A stretch of DNA of 64,000 nt from Gammaproteobacteria bacterium. Its GTDB lineage: Bacteria > Pseudomonadota > Gammaproteobacteria > Pseudomonadales > Cellvibrionaceae. This document shows positions 8,757 through 17,847 of this stretch, in pieces. The stretch covers positions 310,001-374,000 of the forward strand of contig SEBV01000006.1 of the NCBI GenBank assembly GCA_004172865.1. The letters run 5' to 3'. The first letter of the stretch is position 1. Each line of letters begins with the position of its first letter. A model generated the notes under the pieces. That model saw only the letters and a program-made list of their open reading frames with translations. It did no database searches and had not been told where the DNA came from. The position numbers and the translations under genes are program-made.

Positions 8757-8786
8757 TCAAAAAAAAAGCCCAGCAATTGCCGGGCT
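8757..8786 (-). terminator. Intrinsic terminator of the TonB receptor gene
   Basis: On the minus strand AGCCC and GGGCT enclose a GCAATTGC inner palindrome with one G-T wobble, followed by a run of nine T residues. It lies 28 bp after the receptor stop codon. Confidence 0.8.
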
Positions 8787-8813
8787 CCTTTTCTTCACAA
8801 ATCTAGCTCTAAC

Positions 8814-11441
8814 TTAGAATTTGAAATTTGCGCCGATGGTGTAACGTGCTTCACCTGAGTATGACCATGCTGGATAGCCAGATTTGAGTGAATCTTTCAA
8901 GGTGGTAGATGGAGCTGCAGCACCGTATTGAATATCGTCTTCTTCTAACAAGTTAGTTGCTTCAAAGGTCAAACCAATATTTTCAGTGATGTGCCAGCCC
9001 AAGCTCAAATCCAGAGAGCCGAAGTCATCGTGCATACGATTGCCGTAGTAACCAGTTTCACGAATTAAGTACTTCGAACGCCAGTTGTACGCCGCACGTG
9101 CTGAGTAAGTTTCGTTTTCCCAGTAACCTACGATGTTAGCGCTGTTTTTAGACGATTCGGTAAATACACCAATGTTGTCTTGATAGCTTGCACCTGGTGC
9201 ATTGCCGTCAGCAAAAGTGTAGTTGATAGAAGTACCGAAGCCGTTTGCGAACGCGTGGTTCCATTGGAACTCCAAACCTTCGATTTTACCGCCGCCAGCA
9301 TTCACGTATTTGTTAACAGTCCAACTATCCAAGTTTGAGTCAGGGCTTACCAAACCGATTTGTTGGTCAACCAAGGTGTTGGACGTAATGAAGTTGTTAA
9401 TATCTTTGGTGAAATAAGTTACCGACAAGAGGTTGCCTTCACCGTAGTAGTATTCCAAACCAACGTCAGCTTGACTTGATTTCATTGGCAGCAAGCCGAT
9501 GTCACCTGTGGTCACGCTTTCGTTACCCACTACTGTATCTTCATAACCCGCTTGAGTAGTAGCGGTGAACATGTTGTCGTAGTTCGCGCGGTTGATTGCT
9601 TGCGATGCCGCTACACGCAATACCAAATCTTCGGTCAAGTCGAATGCGATATTCACACTTGGCAACACATCATGATAAGACGCTTTTTCGTAGGATTTAG
9701 TTTTGCTGTAGTAGGTATTAGCGACTTCATCGCCAGTAGCTAATGGAGTGCCATCAACTTTGTAAGAACCACCTTTTGCGTCAGTGTGGATGTAACGCAA
9801 ACCAAAGTTACCTCTCAAACCTTCAGCTTCAAAGGTGAACATGCCGTAAACAGCCTGGTTTTGTTCATTCAAGCTAGCGTAGCCAGAGCGCAATTCAGTC
9901 CAGTGATCAAGACTTGCTTTGGTAACATTAACCATTGCGCCTAACTTTGGCTCAGGTACTTTGAAACCTTCGTTACCCAATTCATAGCTACCACCGTAGA
10001 AATTACTGGTGGCAGTTGGAGCAAGGCCAGCTTTCAAGATGCCTTTGTAGTTCTCTTTAACAACATCGTGTTCAGTAGCACGTACACCGGTTTTGAAAGA
10101 TTTGATCACACCAAGATCAAGATCGAAATCTATATCAAATTGACCGTATTTCTCTTCGTCAGAGTTTGGTCCTTTACCGACAGCCCAGCTTTCAGGAGCA
10201 GAATTGGCAGGAAGGTTAGACATATTAACGGTAACGTCTTGCAGCGGAGTTACCTTAATTTGGTGACCCGTTGCATCTACAGTACCCGCCCACTTAGGCA
10301 AGTTGCCTGCGTAGTAACCGAAGTTGGTCGTTAAGCTGGTGCCGCCTTCTGCCTTGGTTTTACCGATTGCTGCAGTCGCTTTGAATGAGTCAGCTGTGTA
10401 AGCCGCGTTCAAGTCGATAGTGTCAGACGTCATTTCACCGGTACGACCCCAAGTTTGCATAAAGGTATCAGCTGGTGCGCTGGTAGGAACTGTGCTTACT
10501 ACGCAAGTGCCGTTAGCATTGGTTTTAGAGCAAGTGCCGCTAGCATTGAACAAATAAAGACTGGTGTTGGTGTTATCGCCAACCAGTTTCAAGGTGAGCA
10601 AATGCGCACCGAATTCCAACTCGTCCGTCGGCTTGGCTTGCAAAGTTAAATCAAGTGCAGTGCGCTTACGCTCTTGAATAAAAGTTGATGGTGCAACGTC
10701 GCTTGACCAGCGTAAATCCGCTTCATCACCTTGGCGAACATAATCACCAGAACTGCCAGCAGCAGCTACCAATACACCGAAGGTGTCAGAGTCATTTTTC
10801 CAGCTGTACAAGCCAGAAATATCCGGAGCCACGTCATCACTCAAAGTACCTTTAGAGGCTTTGATACCGGCGTAAGCTGTGTTCGCAGGCAAATCCAGAG
10901 GCTTACGAGTTTTTACGTTTACAACACCACCGATACCGCCTTCAGCGATGTCAGCTTGTGCAGATTTGTAAACGTCCATTCCGCCAATCAATTCTGATGG
11001 CAACATGGAGTAGTTGAAGCTACGGTCGATAGATACTTGATCGTACCAACCGGTTGATGCAACTGATTGACCATTCAATTGAGTCAAGGTCATTTGTGGA
11101 GCTGAACCGCGAATCGATACTGAAGAACCCTGACCGAACGCGCGGCCAACAGTTACACCAGGGATACGGCCGAGTGATTCACCGATATCTGAGTCAGGGA
11201 ATTTACCCACATCTTCAGCAGAAACTGCATCCACTACAGCGGTGGCGTTACGCTTAATATCCACGGCATTTTTCAAAGCACCACGAATACCAGTAACAGT
11301 AATTTCTTCAGCTTCTTGCGCGTGTACTTGCGCGGTTAAACCGAGAATAACGAGAGCGGCGGAGCTGGTTAAGAGCGCCGTTTTACTAAAAAGCGACTTT
11401 TGATTGACCGCCTTAATTGCATTGCTAAGCGTGTTATACAT
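8814..11441 (-). CDS. TonB-dependent receptor, putative chitooligosaccharide/GlcNAc uptake
   Basis: 875 residues. A signal peptide ends about residue 42 (VHAQ), followed by a TonB-box-like EITVTG. The plug domain reads IGESLGRIPGVTVGRAFGQG, then SIRGSAP and a VNVKTRKP segment. The beta-barrel ends in an aromatic terminal strand (GANFKF). The long SIRGSAPQMTLTQLNGQ plug is typical of carbohydrate receptors in Caulobacter, Xanthomonas and Cellvibrio. Two operator palindromes identical to the one at the nagK operon flank its predicted promoter, so I infer GlcNAc or chitin oligosaccharide as ligand. The Shine-Dalgarno AAGGGGA lies just before the ATG. An iron-siderophore role is less likely because no Fur box was seen. 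Confidence 0.88.
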   Translation of the reverse strand: MYNTLSNAIKAVNQKSLFSKTALLTSSAALVILGLTAQVHAQEAEEITVTGIRGALKNAVDIKRNATAVVDAVSAEDVGKFPDSDIGESLGRIPGVTVGRAFGQGSSVSIRGSAPQMTLTQLNGQSVASTGWYDQVSIDRSFNYSMLPSELIGGMDVYKSAQADIAEGGIGGVVNVKTRKPLDLPANTAYAGIKASKGTLSDDVAPDISGLYSWKNDSDTFGVLVAAAGSSGDYVRQGDEADLRWSSDVAPSTFIQERKRTALDLTLQAKPTDELEFGAHLLTLKLVGDNTNTSLYLFNASGTCSKTNANGTCVVSTVPTSAPADTFMQTWGRTGEMTSDTIDLNAAYTADSFKATAAIGKTKAEGGTSLTTNFGYYAGNLPKWAGTVDATGHQIKVTPLQDVTVNMSNLPANSAPESWAVGKGPNSDEEKYGQFDIDFDLDLGVIKSFKTGVRATEHDVVKENYKGILKAGLAPTATSNFYGGSYELGNEGFKVPEPKLGAMVNVTKASLDHWTELRSGYASLNEQNQAVYGMFTFEAEGLRGNFGLRYIHTDAKGGSYKVDGTPLATGDEVANTYYSKTKSYEKASYHDVLPSVNIAFDLTEDLVLRVAASQAINRANYDNMFTATTQAGYEDTVVGNESVTTGDIGLLPMKSSQADVGLEYYYGEGNLLSVTYFTKDINNFITSNTLVDQQIGLVSPDSNLDSWTVNKYVNAGGGKIEGLEFQWNHAFANGFGTSINYTFADGNAPGASYQDNIGVFTESSKNSANIVGYWENETYSARAAYNWRSKYLIRETGYYGNRMHDDFGSLDLSLGWHITENIGLTFEATNLLEEDDIQYGAAAPSTTLKDSLKSGYPAWSYSGEARYTIGANFKF

Positions 11442-11505
11442 GACTTTCCCCTTAAATTTTTTTGAACTCTTAATTTTTGGACTTTAGTTTTTTGTACAAC
11501 AACAT

Positions 11506-11517
11506 GACAACGTTGTC
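11506..11517. promoter_or_regulatory. Operator palindrome GACAACGTTGTC, copy 2
   Basis: A perfect 12-bp palindrome just downstream of the predicted -10 element of the TonB receptor promoter, roughly at +3 to +14. It is spaced 36 bp from copy 3, a little over three helical turns, so two dimers or one tetramer could bind together. Confidence 0.75.
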
Positions 11518-11526
11518 GTTAAAGCA

Positions 11527-11555
11527 ACATTATTCTCACTGGACAACGTTGTCAA
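11527..11555 (-). promoter_or_regulatory. Predicted sigma-70 promoter of the TonB receptor
   Basis: On the minus strand TTGACA (11555-11550) is followed after 17 bp by TAATGT (11532-11527). The layout, including operator overlap with the -35 element, copies the nagK promoter. The remaining intergenic sequence, 11556-11779, shows nothing I can name. Confidence 0.55.
11542..11553. promoter_or_regulatory. Operator palindrome GACAACGTTGTC, copy 3
   Basis: Perfect 12-bp palindrome overlapping the -35 hexamer of the receptor promoter, in the same register as copy 1 at the nagK promoter (TTGACAACGTTGTC on the minus strand in both). Confidence 0.75.
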
Positions 11556-11779
11556 GCCCTTGGGTAATTTCAACACACTGTTTAAAAATGCGTCTTTTTC
11601 GAGTGTTTTCAGTGAGATAGATTAAAAGCGCGCCATCGCAGCCAGCGGCGTCGAAAAAATAAATTTGTCGTCAGGTTGAAACCATGGCGCTGACAGGAGT
11701 ATGACAAAAGGTTTTGGTGATGACTACGCAGTGGCAGGCGCCACGATATTTAGCATGCATAACGAAGGATTTTTCCCAT

Positions 11780-11801
11780 AAAAAAAGCCGCTAAAAGCGG
11801 C
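11780..11801 (-). terminator. Intrinsic terminator of the DUF3014 gene
   Basis: On the minus strand GCCGCT and AGCGGC form a 6-bp GC-rich stem with a TTT loop, followed by seven T residues. It lies about 30 bp after the stop codon at 11833. Confidence 0.8.
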
Positions 11802-11832
11802 CTTACATCAACTTGAGTTAATTCAATTTTGA

Positions 11833-12699
11833 CTATTTGTGTAGCAACTTAACGCGCGCATTGCGCAAACTGGCTTTTACTTTTGCTTCGTTATCAGGCC
11901 CCATGCGCAACATTAATTTGTGTATTCCGGGCAGCTTTTCCAAAGCCGGATCGGCGAATTCATAATAGACTTTTGGATGAATCAGTATCACATCGCCGTT
12001 GGCTTCAGGCGCACTTAACACCCGGTCTATCGCGCGAATCAGCACCGAGTGAAAATTATCTTTGCTCATGCCAAGCTCTTGGTGAGCGCGGTTTAGCAAA
12101 GGGTAATAATGTTTATAGAGAGAAATAGCAGCGTCGCTATCAAGCGCGGAAATTACCTGCACGAACAAGGTGTAGCGCAAATAGTTTTTCGGGCTGATGC
12201 GATATTGCTCTACATCCTGCTGCTCGCCCAACTCGCCTCCGCCCACTTTCACGTTAAAAGAATCCGCTGCAAATGCGCCTTGTGGTGATGCAATTGGGCG
12301 ATATTCGGTAATGATTTTACCTTCATCTAAAATATTCACGGCGCGCACAAATTTACGCAAAATTTCCTGTGGAATGATCATTTCGACCAAGCCATTTACG
12401 TTCAAAGCTTTTAATGCCGCGAGGACAGTAGCGTCGCTTTGATCGAGGTCTGGCAACGGTTGCGGTACGGGCGCTGGGGCTGGCTCGTCGTAGATGGGTT
12501 TATCAACCGCAACAGTATCCGGCGCGATGGTTTGCTGGGTTGCTGTTGGATTCGGTAATTCATGCAATTTCGGTGGACCACCCACTTCATCCTTCACGAA
12601 ATAGTAGCCAACGCCTACTATGGCAGCAGTCGCCACGGCGATGACGCCAATTTTTGCCGCTATCGACATTGAACCGGCGGGAGAACTCGAATATGCCAT
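11833..12699 (-). CDS. DUF3014 domain-containing protein
   Basis: The protein has 288 residues. A single membrane helix at about residues 12-31 is followed by a proline-rich linker (residues about 40-85, several PAP and PLP steps) and a helical domain starting LPDLDQSDATVLAAL, which matches the DUF3014 family of unknown function. The topology suggests a short cytoplasmic tail with the domain in the periplasm. It is probably a single-gene unit, with its own terminator downstream and another terminator-like hairpin upstream at 12844-12883. Nothing in the context tells its role. Confidence 0.75.
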   Translation of the reverse strand: MAYSSSPAGSMSIAAKIGVIAVATAAIVGVGYYFVKDEVGGPPKLHELPNPTATQQTIAPDTVAVDKPIYDEPAPAPVPQPLPDLDQSDATVLAALKALNVNGLVEMIIPQEILRKFVRAVNILDEGKIITEYRPIASPQGAFAADSFNVKVGGGELGEQQDVEQYRISPKNYLRYTLFVQVISALDSDAAISLYKHYYPLLNRAHQELGMSKDNFHSVLIRAIDRVLSAPEANGDVILIHPKVYYEFADPALEKLPGIHKLMLRMGPDNEAKVKASLRNARVKLLHK

Positions 12700-12843
12700 A
12701 AAAACTCCGTTATTAGTCTTGATTAGGTGTCATCTAAACAACCAATGAATGTGTTGAACTGACAACGCTAAATGAATTTTGTTAGGGAAACAGCAATTTT
12801 ATTTTGGACCACCGGAAAAATTAGCCAGTAAACCCGCCTAATA

Positions 12844-12883
12844 AAACGCCCGCTGACTCACATAATTGAGGCAGCGGGCGTTT
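12844..12883 (-). terminator. Terminator-like hairpin after the FTR1 gene
   Basis: A perfect 12-bp stem, AAACGCCCGCTG and CAGCGGGCGTTT, with a 16-base loop that contains a smaller CTCA/TGAG stem. T-rich sequence occurs on both sides, so it could work in either direction. It follows the FTR1 permease stop by about 20 bp. Confidence 0.7.
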
Positions 12884-12901
12884 CGTTTTTATCGATGAGT
12901 C

Positions 12902-14833
12902 TTACGCAGCTTTAGATTTTTTTGCTCCAGAATAATTGAAAGCGAATCCTACTACTGCAATCAACAGTACGGCGATTTGCGCGATGACTGTTTCAGCCGT
13001 TGGCATAATTCCCAGAATCTCGATACGTGGGCCAGCGATTGGGTGAACGCTTATCCAACCAGCTTCTTGCAAACCAATAACGCCTTTGCCAACCAAAATC
13101 ACCGCCAGCACTGCAACAAAAATGGACGTGATAGAGAAGAACTTGCCAATTGGCATGCGCGCGCTGGTGCGCAATAAAATCCAGGCAATTACTACTAACA
13201 AGCCAACAGCAGTTAAGAATCCACCGAGCAATGCAGCGCCATTTCCATCAGCAGCCAAGGCCGAGTAGAAAAGTACAGTTTCGAAAACTTCGCGATATAC
13301 CGCAATGAACGAAAGCGCGAATAAGGCCCAGGCAGAACTGCTCGACATAGCTGCCGACAGCTTGTCATTTAAGTAGGATTGCCAGCGATCTGCACTGCTC
13401 TTTTGGTGCATCCACAGCCCAACGCTCAAGAGCACTATGGCCGCAAACAACGAGCTGACGCCTTCGGTGACTTCACGACTCGCGCCGCTGATGGCGACCA
13501 GATAAGTCGATACAAACCAGGTTAATGCACCTGCCAATAAGGCGCTTATCCAACCCGCATGCACATAGCGCAATGCGGTGGTTTGCTTGGCTTTTCTGAG
13601 GAATGCGATGATGCCGACCACAATCAGCAAGGCCTCAACGCCTTCACGCAACAGAATGGTCAAAGCGCCGATAAATGTGGTTGATGAATCCGCTTTGGAA
13701 GCACCGAGTTCAGTATCCACCTGATCAAACAATCCGCGCAATTGTGAAGCTGCCGCATATGCTTCGGCTTCAGAGCCACCGCTCACCATAGAGCGATAAT
13801 TCAACATGGCTTTTTCGACGGCGAGAAGCAGCGGTTTATTGCGAGCGCCAACGGTTGGTTCAATCGGCTCGAAACCATCGAGGTAGGCAGACAAAGCTAA
13901 TTTAGTCGCCGTTTCGCGATCACCGGAACTCAATACTTGTAAACTTTCGCCAAGGCGCAAACGCGCCAAATCCAAACCGCGTGGTTTACCAGTTTCGACA
14001 GCTTCAGGATGAGCGCGAAGATAAGCCGTTAGCGCACGCGCCGTACCTGCAGGAATTTTTTCAGCCGCAGCAACTTCGGTAATCGTGGTAACGGCTGTTA
14101 GATCTGGATAATAACTTTTCAAACTTGCATCGCTCGCCCACAATTTTTCGCCTTGTGCGCGAATCGCGTCATCGTGGGATAAATTGCCAATGTAGAACGC
14201 CAGCGCCCAGCGATCATCTTCAGGCAGCGCAGCAAAACTCACCATGGAAGTTCCCGCTACGCCTTGGGAAATCACCTGATATAAAGCCATAACGCTGCGC
14301 GATTGCGCGCGGTCATGATCGCTAAAAGCAACTGGTTCAGGGTCGAGACCTTTAGCGGCGGGGCCATCAGCATGACCCGTTACGCCATGGCAGGTACTAC
14401 AGACTTGCGCATACAACTCAGCGCCTTTTGCAAGGTTGGGGAGATTTTTCGGTGCTACAGGGAAAGGATAAGCAGTGATTAACAATGCATTTGCGGCATG
14501 GGCACGCTTGGCAACTTCAGTACTATCCGCCTTGTTAACAACGGCTTCGCGCAGTTGATCAACGCTTGCAACCACGGCTGCTTTTGATGGATGTTCGGGA
14601 AGTGCCTGAGACTGCTTTTGCGCATTTTCGGTGAAATCCAGCATCTCGGCGTATTCACTTTCACTGACGATTTCGCCGTTGGCAACCGCGCCGCCGTAAT
14701 CGACCGCAAGGTAATCCATCAGCTGCCAAAGCTGCTTGGTACCTTCGCTGGACTCAGTGGTTTGCGCGCTTAAGGCTGCAGAAAACAGAATGCACCACAG
14801 CGCCACCATCACACGTTTAATACTAACAGTCAT
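12902..14833 (-). CDS. Cytochrome c / FTR1-family iron permease fusion
   Basis: 643 residues. A signal peptide (residues 1-23) is followed by a periplasmic domain with one c-type haem site CSTCH at 145-149 and a probable distal methionine in TSMVSFA. From about residue 385 come seven membrane helices of the FTR1/EfeU permease family with two REXXE iron-binding motifs, REGVE at 396-400 and REVFE at 514-518. The family takes up iron across the inner membrane; the haem domain probably oxidises ferrous iron or passes electrons during import, which is inference. A Fur-box match lies immediately upstream. No EfeO or EfeB partner genes follow, so it appears to work alone. Confidence 0.9.
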   Translation of the reverse strand: MTVSIKRVMVALWCILFSAALSAQTTESSEGTKQLWQLMDYLAVDYGGAVANGEIVSESEYAEMLDFTENAQKQSQALPEHPSKAAVVASVDQLREAVVNKADSTEVAKRAHAANALLITAYPFPVAPKNLPNLAKGAELYAQVCSTCHGVTGHADGPAAKGLDPEPVAFSDHDRAQSRSVMALYQVISQGVAGTSMVSFAALPEDDRWALAFYIGNLSHDDAIRAQGEKLWASDASLKSYYPDLTAVTTITEVAAAEKIPAGTARALTAYLRAHPEAVETGKPRGLDLARLRLGESLQVLSSGDRETATKLALSAYLDGFEPIEPTVGARNKPLLLAVEKAMLNYRSMVSGGSEAEAYAAASQLRGLFDQVDTELGASKADSSTTFIGALTILLREGVEALLIVVGIIAFLRKAKQTTALRYVHAGWISALLAGALTWFVSTYLVAISGASREVTEGVSSLFAAIVLLSVGLWMHQKSSADRWQSYLNDKLSAAMSSSSAWALFALSFIAVYREVFETVLFYSALAADGNGAALLGGFLTAVGLLVVIAWILLRTSARMPIGKFFSITSIFVAVLAVILVGKGVIGLQEAGWISVHPIAGPRIEILGIMPTAETVIAQIAVLLIAVVGFAFNYSGAKKSKAA

Positions 14834-14845
14834 ACAACCACACCC

Positions 14846-14864
14846 AATAATGATTCTCGTTATC
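14846..14864 (-). promoter_or_regulatory. Fur box upstream of the iron permease
   Basis: On the minus strand the 19 bases GATAACGAGAATCATTATT match the consensus GATAATGATAATCATTATC at 16 positions. It ends 13 bp before the start codon, where Fur with ferrous iron would block transcription. This agrees with the predicted iron-import function. Confidence 0.8.
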
Positions 14865-15005
14865 AGATTATAACTGAAGATAATGACGACATGCGATGGG
14901 CCAGAAGCGATTTATTGTCATCGGGTACTTATAATCAACTAAAGAAAGTGCTGATTTATTGTTAGGTGGTTATTGATAAGGTCCGCCAGCGCTACCCGCT
15001 TGCTG

Positions 15006-15893
15006 TCATTGACCAAGAGACAACCTGTCAATCCAGTAACCTCGAGTTTCGGATAATGTCTCTTCCGGCAAAAATGGATTTTCAAGTTCGATGATGGTGC
15101 GCTTACGTTTTTTTAAAATATCTAACGCCGATTTTACGCGGGCCGCATCCAAAAAGAATTTTTCGAATTCGCCATTTTTTTGAATAAGTTGCCAACCTCT
15201 TTCCATTCGCTCTGCCAGTTCGATATTGGTTTTGCTGACAAAGAAAAATATATCGGCGGGATAATGCAGCAGCAAATGTGGTTCAACCATCAATTCCTGC
15301 GATTGAATCAATTCATCTTCTAGCTCGACTTCTACTACACCGCGAGGGAAAAAATCGAAACGTTTCGCGGCCAACATCTTGTATAAATTTTCCTTGGCCA
15401 TAGCTTCGGTCAACCGAAATTCATTCGCGCGCAAAATGTCAGTATCTGGCCAATGCATACCCTGCCCGGCGCTTAGCTTCAGCAAATCCTCTTTGGTATT
15501 AATATTCGAAAACTTAGCTTCGTCTTGTTTACGAATTACGAGTAAACGATAACCCATCAAGCCCTTCAACACTGGCACACGGATCATATGCAAATTTCTT
15601 TCGCGATCTTTGCTGTTCATAGTCCACAACACATTATTGCCTTTGTCCTGAACAACTTCGGCAACCCATCGCGCTTGTGATAATTGATCACCGCTGAAGC
15701 GAAACTCGATATGTTCTTCAGGGCTTTTGCTGGCATTTAAAATCAAGGTAAGCAATTCGACGTAATAATTTCCTTCTTTGCCCGGCCGATCCACCTGAAC
15801 ATCTACAAAATAAATACGTGGCTCAGCCTCGGCTGCGTTAATTATGCAACAGAACAAAATTAAAAATACTCGCAACATAGCGCTTGGCGACAT
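15006..15893 (-). CDS. Orphan periplasmic solute-binding-like protein, copy A
   Basis: 295 residues with an N-terminal signal peptide (hydrophobic MLRVFLILFCCIINAAEA; the ATG at 15893 or the one 15 bases later could be used). The remainder resembles type 2 periplasmic binding proteins of the amino-acid class, with late helices ending in a MERGWQLIQKNGEFEKFF segment. It is clearly paralogous to 28684-29535: both share INT-x-(E/D)DL, SAGxGxxWPDTD, MLxAKRFDxFPRG and YPA-x3-FFV. No permease or ATPase gene is nearby for either. They may be sensors or scavengers rather than transporter parts. The ligand is unknown. Confidence 0.7.
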   Translation of the reverse strand: MSPSAMLRVFLILFCCIINAAEAEPRIYFVDVQVDRPGKEGNYYVELLTLILNASKSPEEHIEFRFSGDQLSQARWVAEVVQDKGNNVLWTMNSKDRERNLHMIRVPVLKGLMGYRLLVIRKQDEAKFSNINTKEDLLKLSAGQGMHWPDTDILRANEFRLTEAMAKENLYKMLAAKRFDFFPRGVVEVELEDELIQSQELMVEPHLLLHYPADIFFFVSKTNIELAERMERGWQLIQKNGEFEKFFLDAARVKSALDILKKRKRTIIELENPFLPEETLSETRGYWIDRLSLGQ

Positions 15894-16029
15894 TCACAAT
15901 CTCACGTCATTATTCTTATTAGATAGCCTAGCATAGCGTGGGATGACAGTTGCCTGAGGCTGCCGTATAGTCGCGTTCATTCACATTATTTTAGCCAGCT
16001 CAAAATTTCCCAATAAGGATTCATGCGTT

Positions 16030-17100
16030 ATGTATAACAAAGTGGAAACACGTACCTTCTTAATATTTTTATTGCTAGTGACAATCGGCTTCGTACTCCT
16101 GCTTAAACCTTTTTTCGGCACCGTTTTTTGGGCCTGCGCCATCGCTATTATTTTTGCGCCGTTACAAGATCGCCTGTTAAAGCGCTGGCCCAAACGTAAA
16201 AATCAGGCAGCGCTAGTTACCTTGCTGTTGTGTACCGTCATCGTCGTTTTGCCGATGATTTTCGTGGTGATGTCGGTTGTTAGCGAAGGCGTTGCCCTCT
16301 ACGATAAATTGCAATCAGGCGAAATTAATCCGGCAGGCTATATAGAATCGATGGAAACGGCCTTCCCGGCAGTGAACTCCGTGCTTAATAACTTCGGCAT
16401 GGATATGAATTCGCTAAAAGCCAATGCCATCAACGCCGCTATGTCGAGCGGAAAATTTATTGCGGGCCACGCGCTCACGATCGGCCAAAACGCCTTCGGA
16501 TTTTTAGTGAGCGTTGTGCTCATGTTGTACGTCACCTTCTTTATGCTGCGCGATGGCAGTTATCTGGTTGATTTGATGGTGCGCGCATTGCCTCTGGGCG
16601 ATACCCGCGAGCGCATGTTGTTTTCCCTGTTTGCAGAAGTGACCCGCGCAACCATTAAAGGCAACCTCGTTATTGCCATGCTGCAAGGTTTAATCGGCGG
16701 TATTACGCTCTACGCGCTCGGCGTTCACGGTGCGATTTTGTGGGGTGTGTTGATGGCGATTGCATCCCTCATTCCCGCTGTAGGCTCGGCATTGGTTTGG
16801 GTTCCGGTTGCGGTTTATTTTGCGGCTATTGGCGATCTCACCTCGGCGTTTATCCTTACCGGTATTGGCGCTGGCATCATCGGCATGCTGGATAACGTAT
16901 TGCGCCCGATTCTCGTTGGTCGCGACACCAAACTCCCCGATTACATAGTGCTGCTCTCAACTTTGGGCGGCATCGCCATGTTCGGGGTAAACGGCTTCGT
17001 GGTTGGGCCAGTCATGGCCGCGCTCTTTATCGCCTTCTGGGGCATTATGATTCACGATCAATACTTGTTCGCCCCCGAAACACCTCCAGAAAACCGCTAG
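16030..17100 (+). CDS. AI-2E family transporter (PerM-like), copy 1
   Basis: 356 residues with about eight membrane helices. The family-typical central region GNLVIAMLQGLIGGITLYALGV and the following GVLMAIASLIPAVGSALVWVP are present, along with the conserved ending GGIAMFGVNGFVVGPVMAAL. The family was named for autoinducer-2 export by TqsA, but members also act as Na+/H+ antiporters or have unknown substrates, so the cargo is not assigned. AAGGA lies ten bases before the ATG. It starts a plus-strand run with fklB and rdgC but is probably independent. A second, diverged member is at 61132-62142. Confidence 0.85.
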   Translation: MYNKVETRTFLIFLLLVTIGFVLLLKPFFGTVFWACAIAIIFAPLQDRLLKRWPKRKNQAALVTLLLCTVIVVLPMIFVVMSVVSEGVALYDKLQSGEINPAGYIESMETAFPAVNSVLNNFGMDMNSLKANAINAAMSSGKFIAGHALTIGQNAFGFLVSVVLMLYVTFFMLRDGSYLVDLMVRALPLGDTRERMLFSLFAEVTRATIKGNLVIAMLQGLIGGITLYALGVHGAILWGVLMAIASLIPAVGSALVWVPVAVYFAAIGDLTSAFILTGIGAGIIGMLDNVLRPILVGRDTKLPDYIVLLSTLGGIAMFGVNGFVVGPVMAALFIAFWGIMIHDQYLFAPETPPENR

Positions 17101-17194
17101 CAAAACACTGACTTTTTGCATTGTCTTATGAGGCCGCCAATCTGCTAGAATTCGCGGCCTTTTATATTTCATGAATTAACTAAAGAGAATTCCC

Positions 17195-17815
17195 ATGTCA
17201 GAAAAATACAACACTACCGAACTGCGCGTTAGCTACGGCGTAGGCCGCCAAATGGGCGAACAACTGGCTTCCAACCCTTTTGACGGCGTAGATGCAGACG
17301 CAGTTGCACAAGGCGTATTGGATGCACTCAACGGCAGAGAAAGCCAGGTTCCGCGCGCAGCGCTGGAAGAAGATTTCCGCATAGTCGGCACCCGCATGCA
17401 GGAAAAACAAGAACAACAAACCAAAGCTCAAGCCAAAATTGGCGAGCTGTTTTTAGCTGAAAACGCTAAGAAAGAAGGCGTGACTGTTACCGATTCTGGC
17501 CTGCAATACGAAGTGCTTACCCAAGGCACCGGCGAAAAACCTACTGCACAATCACGCGTAAAAACTCATTATCACGGCACCCTGATAGACGGCACCGTAT
17601 TTGACAGCTCCGTACAACGCGGCGAGCCAATTGACTTCGCTGTTGGCGGCGTTATCGCAGGCTGGACTGAAGCCCTGCAATTAATGCCCGTTGGCTCCAA
17701 GTGGCGTTTGTACATTCCGCACAATCTCGCCTACGGCGAGCGCGGCGCTGGCGCAAGCATCGCACCTTTCTCTGCATTAATTTTTGATGTGGAATTGTTG
17801 GATATCGTTGGTTAA
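17195..17815 (+). CDS. fklB: FKBP-type peptidyl-prolyl cis-trans isomerase (FklB-like)
   Basis: 206 residues, the same length as E. coli FklB. An N-terminal helical dimerisation domain (about 1-95; YGVGRQMGEQL opening) precedes the FKBP catalytic domain (about 100-206), with VKTHYHGTLIDGTVFDSS, the GGVIAGWTEAL strand-helix, and a final AYGERGAGASIAPFSALIF segment carrying active-site aromatics. No signal peptide is seen, so it is cytoplasmic, unlike FkpA. It catalyses proline isomerisation during folding. GAGA lies seven bases before the ATG. Confidence 0.92.
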   Translation: MSEKYNTTELRVSYGVGRQMGEQLASNPFDGVDADAVAQGVLDALNGRESQVPRAALEEDFRIVGTRMQEKQEQQTKAQAKIGELFLAENAKKEGVTVTDSGLQYEVLTQGTGEKPTAQSRVKTHYHGTLIDGTVFDSSVQRGEPIDFAVGGVIAGWTEALQLMPVGSKWRLYIPHNLAYGERGAGASIAPFSALIFDVELLDIVG

Positions 17816-17847
17816 TTTTCTGCTTTTTGCTTTTCGATTCCCATGTG

